Origin: Penium margaritaceum
Lineage: Eukaryota > Streptophyta > Zygnematophyceae > Desmidiales > Peniaceae
Direction: 5' to 3'
DNA: 52,243 nucleotides
Assembly: GCA_023375785.1 (NCBI GenBank)
Contig: SZWC01002429.1
Coordinates: forward strand, 81,358 to 133,600
Shown here: piece after piece, positions 30,130-39,671 of the stretch
Layout: each line of letters begins with the position of its first letter
How positions within the stretch are numbered: the first letter of the stretch is position 1
Program-made: the position numbers and the translations under genes
Notes under the pieces: generated by a model
What the model was told of the DNA's origin: nothing
Database searches by the model: none
Seen by the model: the letters and a program-made list of their open reading frames with translations, nothing else

Positions 30130-30715
30130 TGTTTTTGGTCAGTTGGTGGCCCATCACACATGTATTGCCCTATTGTCTTTCTCCACATGCACATTATCAC
30201 ACACACGTACAACAGATCGAGTGATGTGACTTTGCTAGAGCTCATCCCCACAAATGGGACCACCCATGATGAATCCCATCTTCCCAGTCACCATGAACAC
30301 GCTCTCAAGATGTGACCTAAGGCCACATGACCTTGATGTTACACGATTATGATCCATGGATTTGATTGTGGGGTTGTCTAGCCCTTTGATGCTTTACGAT
30401 GCCAGGGCTGTCTCCAAACTTGCTTGTGGGTATCCCAGGAAGTCTTTGTTCTGCCACCAGGTATTGCTCCTTAGTGGACCACATAGCCAGGTTTATTTTG
30501 TGCCATGGTGAGTAGCCGCCCTCAACACTTATGTAGCATGCGGGCTCATCCCTCAAGTGGCGCTGTGGCCTCGGTGTGCATGACGCATGACGTGGATTCA
30601 CACTCACCGGAGTCCATTAGATTTTGCTTGCGGGCTATCTTTGTGTATTGCTCTTGTGCCTCAAAGTATTTGAATAACCACAAGCTTTGATCCATGGCAT
30701 GTGCTCCATGGGGAT
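30130..30715 (+). repeat. Possible 3' LTR of copia H
   Basis: Starts TGTTTTTGG after a purine-rich tract and ends where element C begins. No second copy was found upstream, so this rests only on position and the TG start. No gene seen. Confidence 0.3.
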
Positions 30716-31392
30716 TGTTGGTTTGTGTCGCTTCCACCCGTCACGAGCGACGACCATGGTGATCATCCGTATACCCCACTCTGGTGGTATGGAACAGCAG
30801 TACCATAGAGCACGGTGACATGATCCCTACTGCAGACACAGCTGGCGCCGGAGCACCAACGAGTGGTGGCTCCATGCACCAGCAGCTGCCAGACAGCTGC
30901 CAAGACATCCCGGGTGCTTGCCTGGGTCCTTTCCAGTTTTTCTGGAGACGCTAGAGTTTTCTCGCTGGACTGGCGCCGGAGCCCGATTTGCATGTTTTGC
31001 ATTGTCTGTCCACCAATCGATGCCGGACTTGTGCATGTGACCAGTCATAGCGTCCAGCTAGAGATTTTGTATCTCTAGGCTCAGATAGTGATGCGTTCGG
31101 ATACCTGTGCGTAGGTTTATGGCCAGAACAGTGGTTTTGGGCCAGTTTTAGGACAAACTGACACTACGCATGCATCACTTGCCGTGAGCCGCGGCAGATG
31201 TTTATGTTGTGTTCTTGTCAGTTGTCATCTCTCTCTGCATGTGTTTTACTAATGGAAGCACATTTGACACTGTTTGTGTCGCCTAGCCAAACCCTTGTCG
31301 TTTTGCGTCCGACCTGTGTTGACGCCGCGGGCTGAGTGAGCGCTGACACCTAGTCAGTGGCAAGCATGCTAGGAAACTTCCTGGCAATCTCA
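30716..31392 (+). repeat. 5' LTR of element C
   Basis: Starts TGTTGGTTTGTGT and ends CAATCTCA; aligned along its whole length with 36229-36890 plus 51450-51460. The distal two-thirds is also related to LTR D and LTR F, including the conserved GCGGCAG-x-TTTATG promoter-like block. Preceded by GGGAT (30711-30715). Confidence 0.9.
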
Positions 31393-31395
31393 TTT

Positions 31396-31407
31396 TTTTA
31401 TCAGAGC
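31396..31407 (+). promoter_or_regulatory. Decayed primer-binding site of element C
   Basis: TTTTATCAGAGC, two mismatches from TGGTATCAGAGC; the sister sequence at 51464-51475 is intact. Confidence 0.75.
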
Positions 31408-32830
31408 AAACGAGCCATAGCTTCTTGTGTTGTGTAGCAGATACACATCAATAGCAGCAGTAGTGAGTGGCAGTAGCGACAGCCACCCATAGCAGCAAAA
31501 AAAAAATCCAGAAGGGACCCACCATGACTACGTTGCAGCGGAGCAGTGGAGGCAGCGGAGACAGCGGCGGCAGTTGCAAGAAACTGCGGTCGTAGCAAAA
31601 GCATCGTCAGGAAGCACCTGCAATGGGAGCAGCTACGGGCAGTAGCCACCGTAGCAGCAGCACCGAGTGGCAGTAGCAGTCGTATCTGGCCACAGGTCTG
31701 TACACACACACAAAAAAAAGGAAGAAGTAGCTCACAGCAACAACTTGCAACCGCTGCTACGAGCAGTGGCAGCACGTAGCGGTGGCAGCAGCTTGCAACA
31801 GCAATGGCATCAGCCGTTGCAAGCTGCACCAACCGTAGTAGCAGCAACAGCAGCAAGCAGCAGCTATAGCACCAGTCGCAGTAGTGGCGGCGGGCAGCAG
31901 CCACACCAGCAGCGGCGGCAGCAGGCACCTGCAACAACAGCAACGGTGAGCAGTAGCCGCAGTAGAAAAACCAGCAACTGCATCAGTGGTGAGCAGCTCT
32001 AGCTGCATTTGTAGTTGCAGCAGAAACAGGCAGCAGCCGTAGCATCAGCAAGAGCAGTTATTGTAGCAACCGTAGCAGTAGTTGCTATAGCAGCTGCTAC
32101 TGTCGGGTTTGAGGAGGACCCGACGCAAGGGACCCCATCCCGAGGGGGGGGTCGTGTCGGTTAGGCCTGGCGTGCCAACGGAGGGCACGATAGAGCGCAA
32201 GCCAAGCGCCGGTGCACAAGCCGGCGTGTGCCGGCCAAACACCACCCCCCCGCGCCAGCTGAGATTGGCAGGGGAGGCCGGCGGGCGGCCTCCGACAGGC
32301 TGCCCACGAGGGGGGGGAGCGAGCCTCCCCCTCCACTGCGCTCGTTGCAAGGATCCAGCCAGAAAACAACAGGAGGGGGAGAAGACTGAGGGGGTTCCTT
32401 GAGTGGGGCATTCGAGAAAGGCCCTAGGAATGGGTACCCCACTCACGCCCAGCATTCGGTGAACACAAAAAGAAGGGGGGGAAGAAAAGGGTAAGGGAAC
32501 TTCGACTTCAGTAGTAGTAAAGCGGTGGTCGGGGATCACAAGCCACGATTGACGATTGTGACTGGTGTAGTAGCAGCAGTCGCAGCCGCAGCGGCACCAC
32601 AAGCAATGTTACAAGCCATTGGAAGTGTGGCGGGGACCACCGCCGTCAGCGTTAACGGCGGCCGTAGGCAGCAGTGATAGCGGCAGCAACATCGAAGACG
32701 ACTTAAGGTCGGATATTACGTTAGCCATGCGATAGCAGCATAGCAATTGTGTAGCAGTCGCACAGTAGTGCACCACTAGTGTGGTGGTGGCCGTCCTCGT
32801 GATGATGTCACAGGATGTCTGAGAGACTAT
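31408..32830 (+). mobile_element. Leader of element C: CAG triplets split by a G/C-rich block
   Basis: 31440-32100 and 32560-32720 are rich in CAG, CAA and TAG triplets on the plus (sense) strand, as in A, A1 and D leaders. Between them 32103-32480 is unrelated, rich in G runs and CCGG, with no triplet structure. No open frame that I would call a gene. Confidence 0.7.
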
Positions 32831-32837
32831 GCTTTGA

Positions 32838-33716
32838 TCGCCTACCTCCCCCCGTGGCCTTGGGCCAGCGGGAGCAACTGCCCTGTGCACTCACCCACGC
32901 CAAGCTCCGGAGATGAGCAGACTGGCGTGGCAGGAAGTGCACTTGGCACCATGGTTGGCACCGGCACTCCATGTGTGGCAGGCGCTCCGTCCACAGTGGC
33001 ATTTGCAGCCCTGGCACATGCCTCAAGCATCCAATGGCTTTGCCTGCTACTACTGTGGTGATCAACACCATGGCTGGCACTAGTGTCACCAGCGCCCTGC
33101 CGGGTGGCGACCACCTTGGATACGGTCTCGCCCTTCTTCTTCACCATCCGACTCAGAGACATTGTCGGCCGATATTGTAGCACCCCTTAGTGGAGCTATG
33201 GCTGTGTTATACGCCAAGATCCAGGGTCTGAAGCGCATGCTACATCAGCTCACAGACCATGTGGTCTCTGAGCGGGCCGTTGCCACCATGTCGCTGCAGA
33301 CACCCCCATGTTCCTCTTCGCCATATTCACCTCCTTCAGTGGCGTCAGCTGACGGTGCCACGCCTCCTGACCATAGCTCTACATCTGACACCCTCCGCTT
33401 TGTCCTTAAGTCAGTCGGAGTCATCTCGACATCTGATCCCTTAGCTTCTATGATAGTCCCTCCATCTTGCGCTTCTCACACTTGGACTCCACACGCAAGG
33501 CAGAGGACAACACGTTTGGCTAGAAATACCCAGCAGGCAACGGTAGCAGCAGTAGTGCCAGATGTCACCGTGGAGCTGACTCCCTCGTCCCCGGTCGCAG
33601 GGTTGGTGCGGCACCCCTTCTTAACCTCTGCCGATATGTCAGTCGAGGGGGGGATGGAGTGTTCGTCAACGACCACTAGAAAGTACAGGAGGGATCTGAT
33701 GGACGATGTTGCATGA
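32838..33716 (+). pseudogene. Element C gag-like frame 1 with CCHC zinc knuckle
   Basis: Open from 32838 to TGA 33714-33716 apart from one TAG (33081-33083). That TAG lies inside a knuckle that otherwise fits CX2CX4HX4C exactly (CYYCGDQHHGWH, stop, C; 33045-33086). Downstream, SADIVAPLSGAMAVLYAKIQGLKRMLHQLTD suggests a helical region (first residues only), then a Ser/Pro/Thr-rich stretch. A gag-type RNA-binding protein is the likeliest reading; I do not recognise the rest. No capsid motif of the A or B kind was found upstream. Confidence 0.55.
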
Positions 33717-34570
33717 TAGGACGTTCTCAGTGAGGACGAGTCTTCCGAGGAGTGTTCCGACGTGGAGTTGGAGGCGGACGAGTGGTCCGACACGGAGTTG
33801 GAGGTGGACGTAACGATGGAGATGAGGATAGAGACTACAGCCGACGTTATAGTGACAGCGAGCGACATGTCAGGTGTGGCAGTAGTAGCAGACGAGATAG
33901 TAGCAGCAGTGGTGGTGACAGCTGCCGTCCTTGGATTTGACGTCCGAGTAGTGGACGTGCCGACAGTTGTTGATGTTGTGGCAGTAGTAGTAGTAGTACC
34001 AGTCACTGCTACAGATAACATGAGGACAATTGTTGCCCTTGTTGCTGTAGACACCATGATGATCGTCGCCCCTGCAGCAGTCGGTACTACCACAGCAGGA
34101 GTAGACACTCCCTTAGCCGCAACATCAGCCATTATAGGTACACCTACAGAGAGGGCACCGAGAGAGGCAGGAGATGTCGAGGTTGCCAATACGTCTGTTA
34201 TGGCGGACGTCACTGCCACAACTATTTGTGGAGGTACAGCTGTCACAAAGGACACAGCTCGAGTAGTAGCTCATGCACCAGCAGCCGAGCCGGCCCCCAT
34301 GCTCGAGTGTCTACACTTTGTGCTTCGCGACTAGGAGGATGCATTCGCACGTGCAGAAAGGCACCTACAGGACCTCATGCTTGAGTTGCATGCAGCGAGC
34401 ACATGTTGGAGCACCGCGGAAACTACAGGTCGTCGAGTAGCGACAATAGACGCTGAGGATGTGTACACGCGCCTCGAGGCTGTTGAGTGGATGTTCCATG
34501 GTGTAGTGTGGAGACGGTCGAGTTGCACCGAAAGTTGGAGGAGGCGATATCTGTGGATGCTTCAGTAGCG
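33717..34570 (+). pseudogene. Element C frame continuation: acidic then Ala/Val/Thr-rich region, first helical unit
   Basis: Same frame as the zinc-knuckle frame. It begins with an acidic segment containing two SD-x-ELE-A/V-D units (from about 33745), then an Ala/Val/Thr-rich stretch made of GTA/GCA-type triplets, then after a TAG (34332-34334) EDAFARAERHLQDLMLELHAAS and AEDVYTRLEAVEWM. This last unit recurs downstream with variation. No homology that I recognise; possibly structural or coiled-coil. Confidence 0.5.
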
Positions 34571-35290
34571 ATGGTCAGTGCAGGAGCAACCGTTACCGTA
34601 ACCCACATTGTTGATAGCCGAGTGGCGGTTGTGTTCGCAGCATGAGATGAGCCTACAGCAGTCACCCCTATATGCACATCTACCGTGGAGGATGCAGAGC
34701 GAGCTGCAGACCTCCGGCTCATGGCTGCCTTGATCGGCGTCACTGACGCCATGGCGGTTCCAGCCGATGCCACACATACACACGTCCGAGCTACAGTTCC
34801 CATACCCAAGCGCCTGAGCTCCGTGGTAGACGAGCAGGAGGTAGTCGTGGCTCGAGTGGTGGCACATGTGCAGGGTCTCATGGCTGAGCTCCGAGAGGCC
34901 AGCAACAATTGCTATACTACGGATGTTCCAGCAGGAAACGTTCTTGAGGAGTGTGTGGAGGATGTGCACACGCATTTCGAGGCAGCTGAGAGGTCTCTAT
35001 AGGATGCACGTTGGGGATGGGCGGACGTTCAGTGGAAGGTGGACGATTGGTTACGCACCAGGGGTTGGGAGGAGCCCCAGGACATTGTACGGGCTCCCGA
35101 TGACGGCGTGGATGCAGCAGAGGCAGATTCACCGACGGATGCCGATGTCCGACCAGCAGTCGATGACCGAGTGACAGGTGTTTCAATAGTAGCAAGTGCC
35201 TCTTTAGTGGCACCTCTTGTAGACGCAGACGCTGTAGATGCCGACACGTTGTCTGGTGTCGACGCCCTGCCAGCGTTGGCGGTCAGGTGA
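34500..35290 (+). pseudogene. Element C frame 2: second helical unit
   Basis: In another frame (shift near 34500): VETVELHRKLEEAISVDAS, TVEDAERAADLRLMAAL, then ARVVAHVQGLMAELREAS and VEDVHTHFEAAERSL, a recognisable repeat of the unit at 34335-34480. After a TAG, WKVDDWLRTRGWEEPQD and an Asp/Ala/Val-rich tail follow up to tandem stops (35288-35293). High Ala and Glu content fits helices. Function unknown. Confidence 0.5.
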
Positions 35291-35556
35291 TAGATCATTC
35301 AGCAGCTGACCTACGTGATGAGGCTGTGCGGCTGCAGTTGGCCGTGGCTCGTGCCGACGTGCATGCGATCGAGGTCAACCGTCAGGTTCATTCCGCAACT
35401 GACCGCCTACATGCCGCAGATGCAGCTGCCCGACCGACAACCACAGCAAAGCTCGACGAGCCGTACACGTGTTTCGACACTACAGAGTCCACGTGGCGAT
35501 GTGCAGCTCAGCAGCTGGCAGGCATACAACAGGTGATGAAATGGAGGACGCTTTAA
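35287..35556 (+). pseudogene. Element C frame 3: short helical frame
   Basis: 89 codons (MIDHSAADLRDEAVRLQLAV to MKWRTL) in a third frame, Ala/Arg/Asp/Gln-rich and probably the C-terminal continuation of the upstream protein after a frameshift. No recognised domain. Confidence 0.45.
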
Positions 35557-36218
35557 GCGCTGCATCAGTCGCAGCAGTAGGTGAAGACAGCGGTGACGAC
35601 TAAGACAGCAACGATGACGACAACAACGACAATGCTCCCCGGTAAGGCTATGTGCGAGCACATCCGACCAGCACCATCGTCACCCTTGCTATTGTTGTGC
35701 AGGGGTACGTGGCCATGGGGGAGCTGTGCTTCCTCCTCAGGGATTGTGTTGGGAGCAACAATAAGCTTTGCTCGTGGTGTCAGCTTCTACACCCCAGGGG
35801 GAGTGTTGGTGTGTGGGCTTTGACCTGTCACCATTATGAGGATAGCGAGGTTAGTTTGTGTCTCGCACAATGCTCCGATTGAGGTTATGCTGGTCGAGAC
35901 CCGCGCACTTGGTGACTTGTACTCGTGTGACATGGAGACCCATTGCCTCCATGTTTATGTATGTTCCATGCATGCGAGCAGGAGTGGTCGAGACCCGGAC
36001 CCCGGAGACATGTTCCAGGGTCATGAGGAGACCTTGTTGCTTTATACCTATTGTGTGATGTTTGACACGTGGGTGTGTGATTTATGTCTTGCACGGTCGA
36101 GACCCGGGCACTTGGTGAGTTACACCACTGTCATGAGGAGACCTTGTGATGTGGTTGGTGTTTGCGACAGATAGTGAGTGTAGCCCCTCACTCGTCATTA
36201 TGGTGACAGCTATGTCAG
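35557..36218 (+). repeat. Element C 3' non-coding region with decayed tandem repeat
   Basis: Three copies, about 95-110 bp apart, of a unit starting GGTCGAGACCCG (35892, 35986, 36095), with GTCATGAGGAGACCTTGT in the second and third. An extra polypurine-tract-plus-LTR-start (AGGGGGAGTGTTGGTGTGTG) lies at 35795-35815. No gene seen. Confidence 0.75.
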
Positions 36219-36228
36219 CCAGGGGGAG
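36219..36228 (+). promoter_or_regulatory. Polypurine tract of element C
   Basis: CCAGGGGGAG directly before the 3' LTR start TGTTGGTT. Confidence 0.8.
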
Positions 36229-36890
36229 TGTTGGTTTGTGTGGCTTCCACCCGTCACGAGTGCTGACCGTGGTGTTCATCCGTACATCCCACTCTGGTGG
36301 CATGGAGCAGCAGTCTTGGAGAGCACGGCGACATGATCCTTGCTGCGGATGCAGCTGGCACCGGAGCACCAATGAGTGGTGGCTCCATGCACAAGCAGCT
36401 GCCAGATAGCTGCCAGGACATCCCGGGTGCTTGCCTGGGTCATTCCTGGTTTTTCTGCAAATGCTAGAGTTTTCTCAGTGGAATCTCGAGCCCAATTTGC
36501 ATGTTTTGCATTGCCTGTCCGCCGGTCAATGTTGGACTTGTGTGTGTGACCAGTCATAGCGTCTGGCTCAAGATTCTAAATCTCTAGGCTCATAAAGTGA
36601 TGTGTTTGGATACTTGTGCGCAGGTTTTTGGCCAAAACAGTGGTATTGGGTCAGATTTAGGACAAACTGACAATGCGCATGCGTCACTTGCCGTGAGCCG
36701 CGGCAGGTATTTATGTTGTGTTCTTGTCAGTTGTCATCTCTCTCTGCATGTGTTTAATCTATGGAAGCACATTTGACACTGTTTGTGTCGCCTAGCTAAA
36801 CCCTTGTCGTTTTGCGTCCGACATGTGTTGACGTCGAGAGCTAACTGAGCATTGACGCCTAGTCAGTGGCAAGCGTGCCAGGAAGCTTCC
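36229..36890 (+). repeat. 3' LTR of element C (interrupted; last 11 bp at 51450-51460)
   Basis: Pairs with 30716-31392. Broken after CTTCC (36886-36890) by element A; CTTCT plus the remaining TGGCAATCTCA follow A at 51445-51460. Contains a TATA-like TATTTATG (36709-36716). Confidence 0.9.
36709..36716 (+). promoter_or_regulatory. TATA-like box of the C/D LTR family
   Basis: TATTTATG within GCGGCAGGTATTTATG, a block shared with the D-type LTR at 52082-52097 (there reverse-complemented, CATAAATACC) and, with changes, with the 5' LTR of C. Confidence 0.45.
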
Positions 36891-37711
36891 AGCTAGAACT
36901 AGTAAAACGCAGGTTGGGGCAGTAGCGTTTTTATATTGCGTGCTGGCTTCCACGCTCGTTGATTAGTCTACTGCCCCCTCAGTCTGCCGCTCTAGATTCT
37001 AAGTCTAAGTGCACTGGATTTGTTACTCAGAAGTGCGCGTGCCAGTGTTACTTCCAGAAAGGAGCTGAAAACTGAAAGTGAGTGATTAGGAATGAAGAAT
37101 GAAGAACAATGGGAGACCCCTCCATGTTCTATCTCCCCCCCAGCTCTATAGAACTTGTTACTTAGCTAACCAGCCAATCAGAAAATAGACCTGTTTTCTG
37201 GTAGGCAGGGTTTTCTCGGTGAGCCTTGCCAGATGGCCGATAGCCCAAAACCCGGGCGTTGTCCGTTTTGCCTGAAAACTGGACAATGCCATAATACCAA
37301 CGCTGCAAACGTATTTGTACAGTCAGAAACAGCTAGAAAAATGGCAGCGAGGAGTTATGGCTGCCCGAACCCAGGCAGTGCCTACGATAGTCCATGGTGC
37401 CAAACAGTGCCATGGTAACATGAGGCTTAGACCCTAAGAAGAGCATGACGCTACAGACGTAATGGCACAGTCAGCTCCAGCGCTGGATGCATGCACAAAA
37501 CATGTACAGTGGCAGTGACCGCCGGCGGCCCGACCGCCAAGGAGGCCTACCGATGGAGCTGAGTACGTCGCCGTAGGGGGGAGGCTTCAATGAACTGGGT
37601 AAAGACCTTAGCGTGCGTCGGCTCCACCAGACGACACTCCAATAGTGTCGAGTCTCGCCATCAATCATCTCCACGCCGATGTACACAAGCATAGAGACGC
37701 AGGCCAGGACA
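36891..37711 (-). repeat. 3' LTR of copia A
   Basis: Aligned with 45590-46403. The sense 3' end reads TTCTAGCT rather than CA. The sense start is eroded: about 25-40 bp of the LTR beginning (GAGGACACAACAGAGCAC) and the polypurine tract are missing, leaving only some 10 bp between the RNase H stop and the LTR. Confidence 0.85.
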
Positions 37712-37722
37712 AAGAGTGCAAC

Positions 37723-38213
37723 TCACGGATGCACTCCGACTGAATTGACAGCCTTCTTGAATGAGTCGCGCTTCAGTGCCTTGGTGAAGAAGTCAGCCAG
37801 TTGCCGTGCTGTCTCAATCCACACAATGCTGACGCTACCATCATGCAACAATGAACGCACATAGTGATACTCAATATTGATGTGCTTTGTGCATGTGTGA
37901 TGCACGTTGTCACTGTCGGCGATGGCCATGGCACTCTCATTCTCATAATGCAATGTGATGGATGCGATGGACTAACGCAACTCCGACCACAAACGAAACA
38001 ACCACACGCTCTCACATTCGCCTGAGCCAAGGGCTACGTAAGCACCCTCAGCAGTGTTGTGTGCAATGCACCCCTGCTTGCCACTACACAAGGACACAGC
38101 CATGCCGCCAATTAAAAAGATCCAGCCTGTGCGGCTCTTTCCGTCCGGACTGCCAGCCCAGTCACCGTCAGTGTAGCCCACCGCGACAACAGACGGCTGT
38201 CGGCGAAACATGA
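37723..38213 (-). pseudogene. Copia A RNase H
   Basis: In one frame with RT: RVLRYVVSTPRRG, AVGYTDGDWAGSPDGKSRTGW (Asp), AHNTAEGAYVALGSGECESVW, a TAA, then LHYENESAMAIADSD and HIEYHY-type end (KHINIEYHYVRSLL) and ADFFTKALKRDSF. The Glu of AEAEY has become Gly (AEGAY), a further sign of inactivation. Confidence 0.88.
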
Positions 38214-38286
38214 GACCTCGCCGTGGAGTTGAGACGACATAGCGTAGTACTCGGATTACGGCCTTGAAGTGGAGGTGACGCGGCTC

Positions 38287-39671
38287 CTAAGAAAACTGAG
38301 CCAGGATGTTGACAGCGAACGTGATGCTTGGGCGTGTCGTTGTCGCCAGGAACATCAGTGACACGATGACTCGCAGATACGTGGTTACCTCAAATGGCTC
38401 CTCCACAATGGCTGGGTCAGAGTTCTTCAGCCTCACCTGGCCAGTGGGTGACATGGGTGATGATGTGCTTGGCACGAGAGGCAGGTCCTCGACAAATCGA
38501 GTGGACATAGTCTGTACATAGGCGGCCTGATGGACATGCCTGATGCCCTGGGAGCGATCATGTTCGAGCTCCATGCCCAAGAAGACTCGGGCAGATCTGA
38601 GATCCTTCATCTTGTAAGCGGTGTGCACTAGGTCCTTGATGCGCTGGATGGTAGCCACGGCGGGCGACGCAATGAGGAGATCTTCAACATAGACCAGTAC
38701 AACTACGAACGTCTGGCCTTGCAGGGTGCTGAACAGTGCGGAGTCAGCAGTGCTCCACAGGAGGCCGTCGCAAAGGAGCATGTGACTAATCTCCATGTTC
38801 CAGTACCGAGGCGACTGCTTCAGGCCATAGAGGGCCTTCCATATCTGCCAGACCTTCCTAGTGCCGTCGTCTAGTCCTGGAGGCTGTACCATGTAGAGCT
38901 CCTCGCTCTCTAGCGAGCCATGGAGGAAGGCATTGCTCACGTCCATCTGATGTAGCTCCCACCCGTGCTGGGCAAACCAAGCTGAAGAGCACTCGGCTAG
39001 TGGAGAATCGGCCAACTGGGGAAAAGATCTCGTTGTAATCAACCCCATGGACTTGAGCAAACCCCTTGGCTGTAAGGGGGGTCTTGTACTTGTCCAAGGA
39101 CCCGCCCGGCTTCCATTTGCGCCGGAACATCCATTTGGCACATATGGCCTTCTGACCTGGAGGGAGATCGACGAGGTCATACACGTGGTGCTGCCGGATA
39201 GCAGCGAGCTTGTTAGCGTAGGCAGCATCCCAATGTGCGGCCTTGGGGGAGGCTCGAGCCTTGCGTAGGGTAGCTGGGTCCTCCGGGCATGCCGTGGAGC
39301 GGACTTCGAGGGCGTGTGCATCTTGAGCTCTAGGTGGGATGCGTGTGAGTGCAGCCATGACGGCATGTTGATGCTCCTCATGGAGCATGACGTAGCCTCG
39401 TGCGGAGCCCAGGTGGAGGTCTGTAATGATGGTTGAAGTGGTTAGGCCGAGGGCCTTGGTGCCAGGGTCCCCACTCACTATCTTTGGAGTAGAAGAGACA
39501 CGTGGGGCGACGGGGGGCCGAGGCGCTACTGTGTGCGGTGTGGCGGTCTGCGCACTCACTGACGGCCTTCGTCGAAGGCTGCCGCCTGGGCCACGTGTGT
39601 AGCGCGGTAGGGCAGTAGATGGCACCAAGTCCGAGGTGCCGGCGAAGGTAGACGTGGCTGCTGGTACGAAT
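38287..39671 (-). pseudogene. Copia A reverse transcriptase
   Basis: Starts SGDPGTKALGL, then HWDAAYANKLAAIRQHHVYDLVDLP, KWMFRRKWKPGGSLDKYK, AKGFAQVHGVDYNEIFSPV. A frameshift near 39000 leads into WELHQMDVSNAFLHGSL, KALYGLKQSPRYWN and YKMKDLRSARVFLGMEL. The catalytic YVDD reads YVED (38691-38677), so polymerase activity would be lost. The long second frame runs to a TAA at 38289-38287. Order and length are normal for copia. Confidence 0.9.

Larger units (their letters stand above)
30716..36890 (+). mobile_element. Element C: LTR retrotransposon without recognisable pol (plus strand; 3' LTR finishes at 51450-51460)
   Basis: 5' LTR 30716-31392 (677 bp), decayed PBS 31396-31407, CAG-triplet leader, gag-like reading frames with a zinc knuckle, tandem repeats, polypurine tract 36219-36228, 3' LTR 36229-36890 continuing after the insertion of element A. 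The 4.8-kb interior shows no RT, RNase H, integrase or protease motif in any frame that I can find, unlike A, B, D, G and H. It is therefore a non-autonomous element whose LTR and leader resemble those of D and A, which could have supplied enzymes. Confidence 0.85.

Noticed and set aside
32045..32602. 185-codon minus-strand frame in the G/C-rich block of element C
   Set aside because: Pro/Arg/Cys-rich composition from G runs, no domain, and it runs against the element's sense strand.
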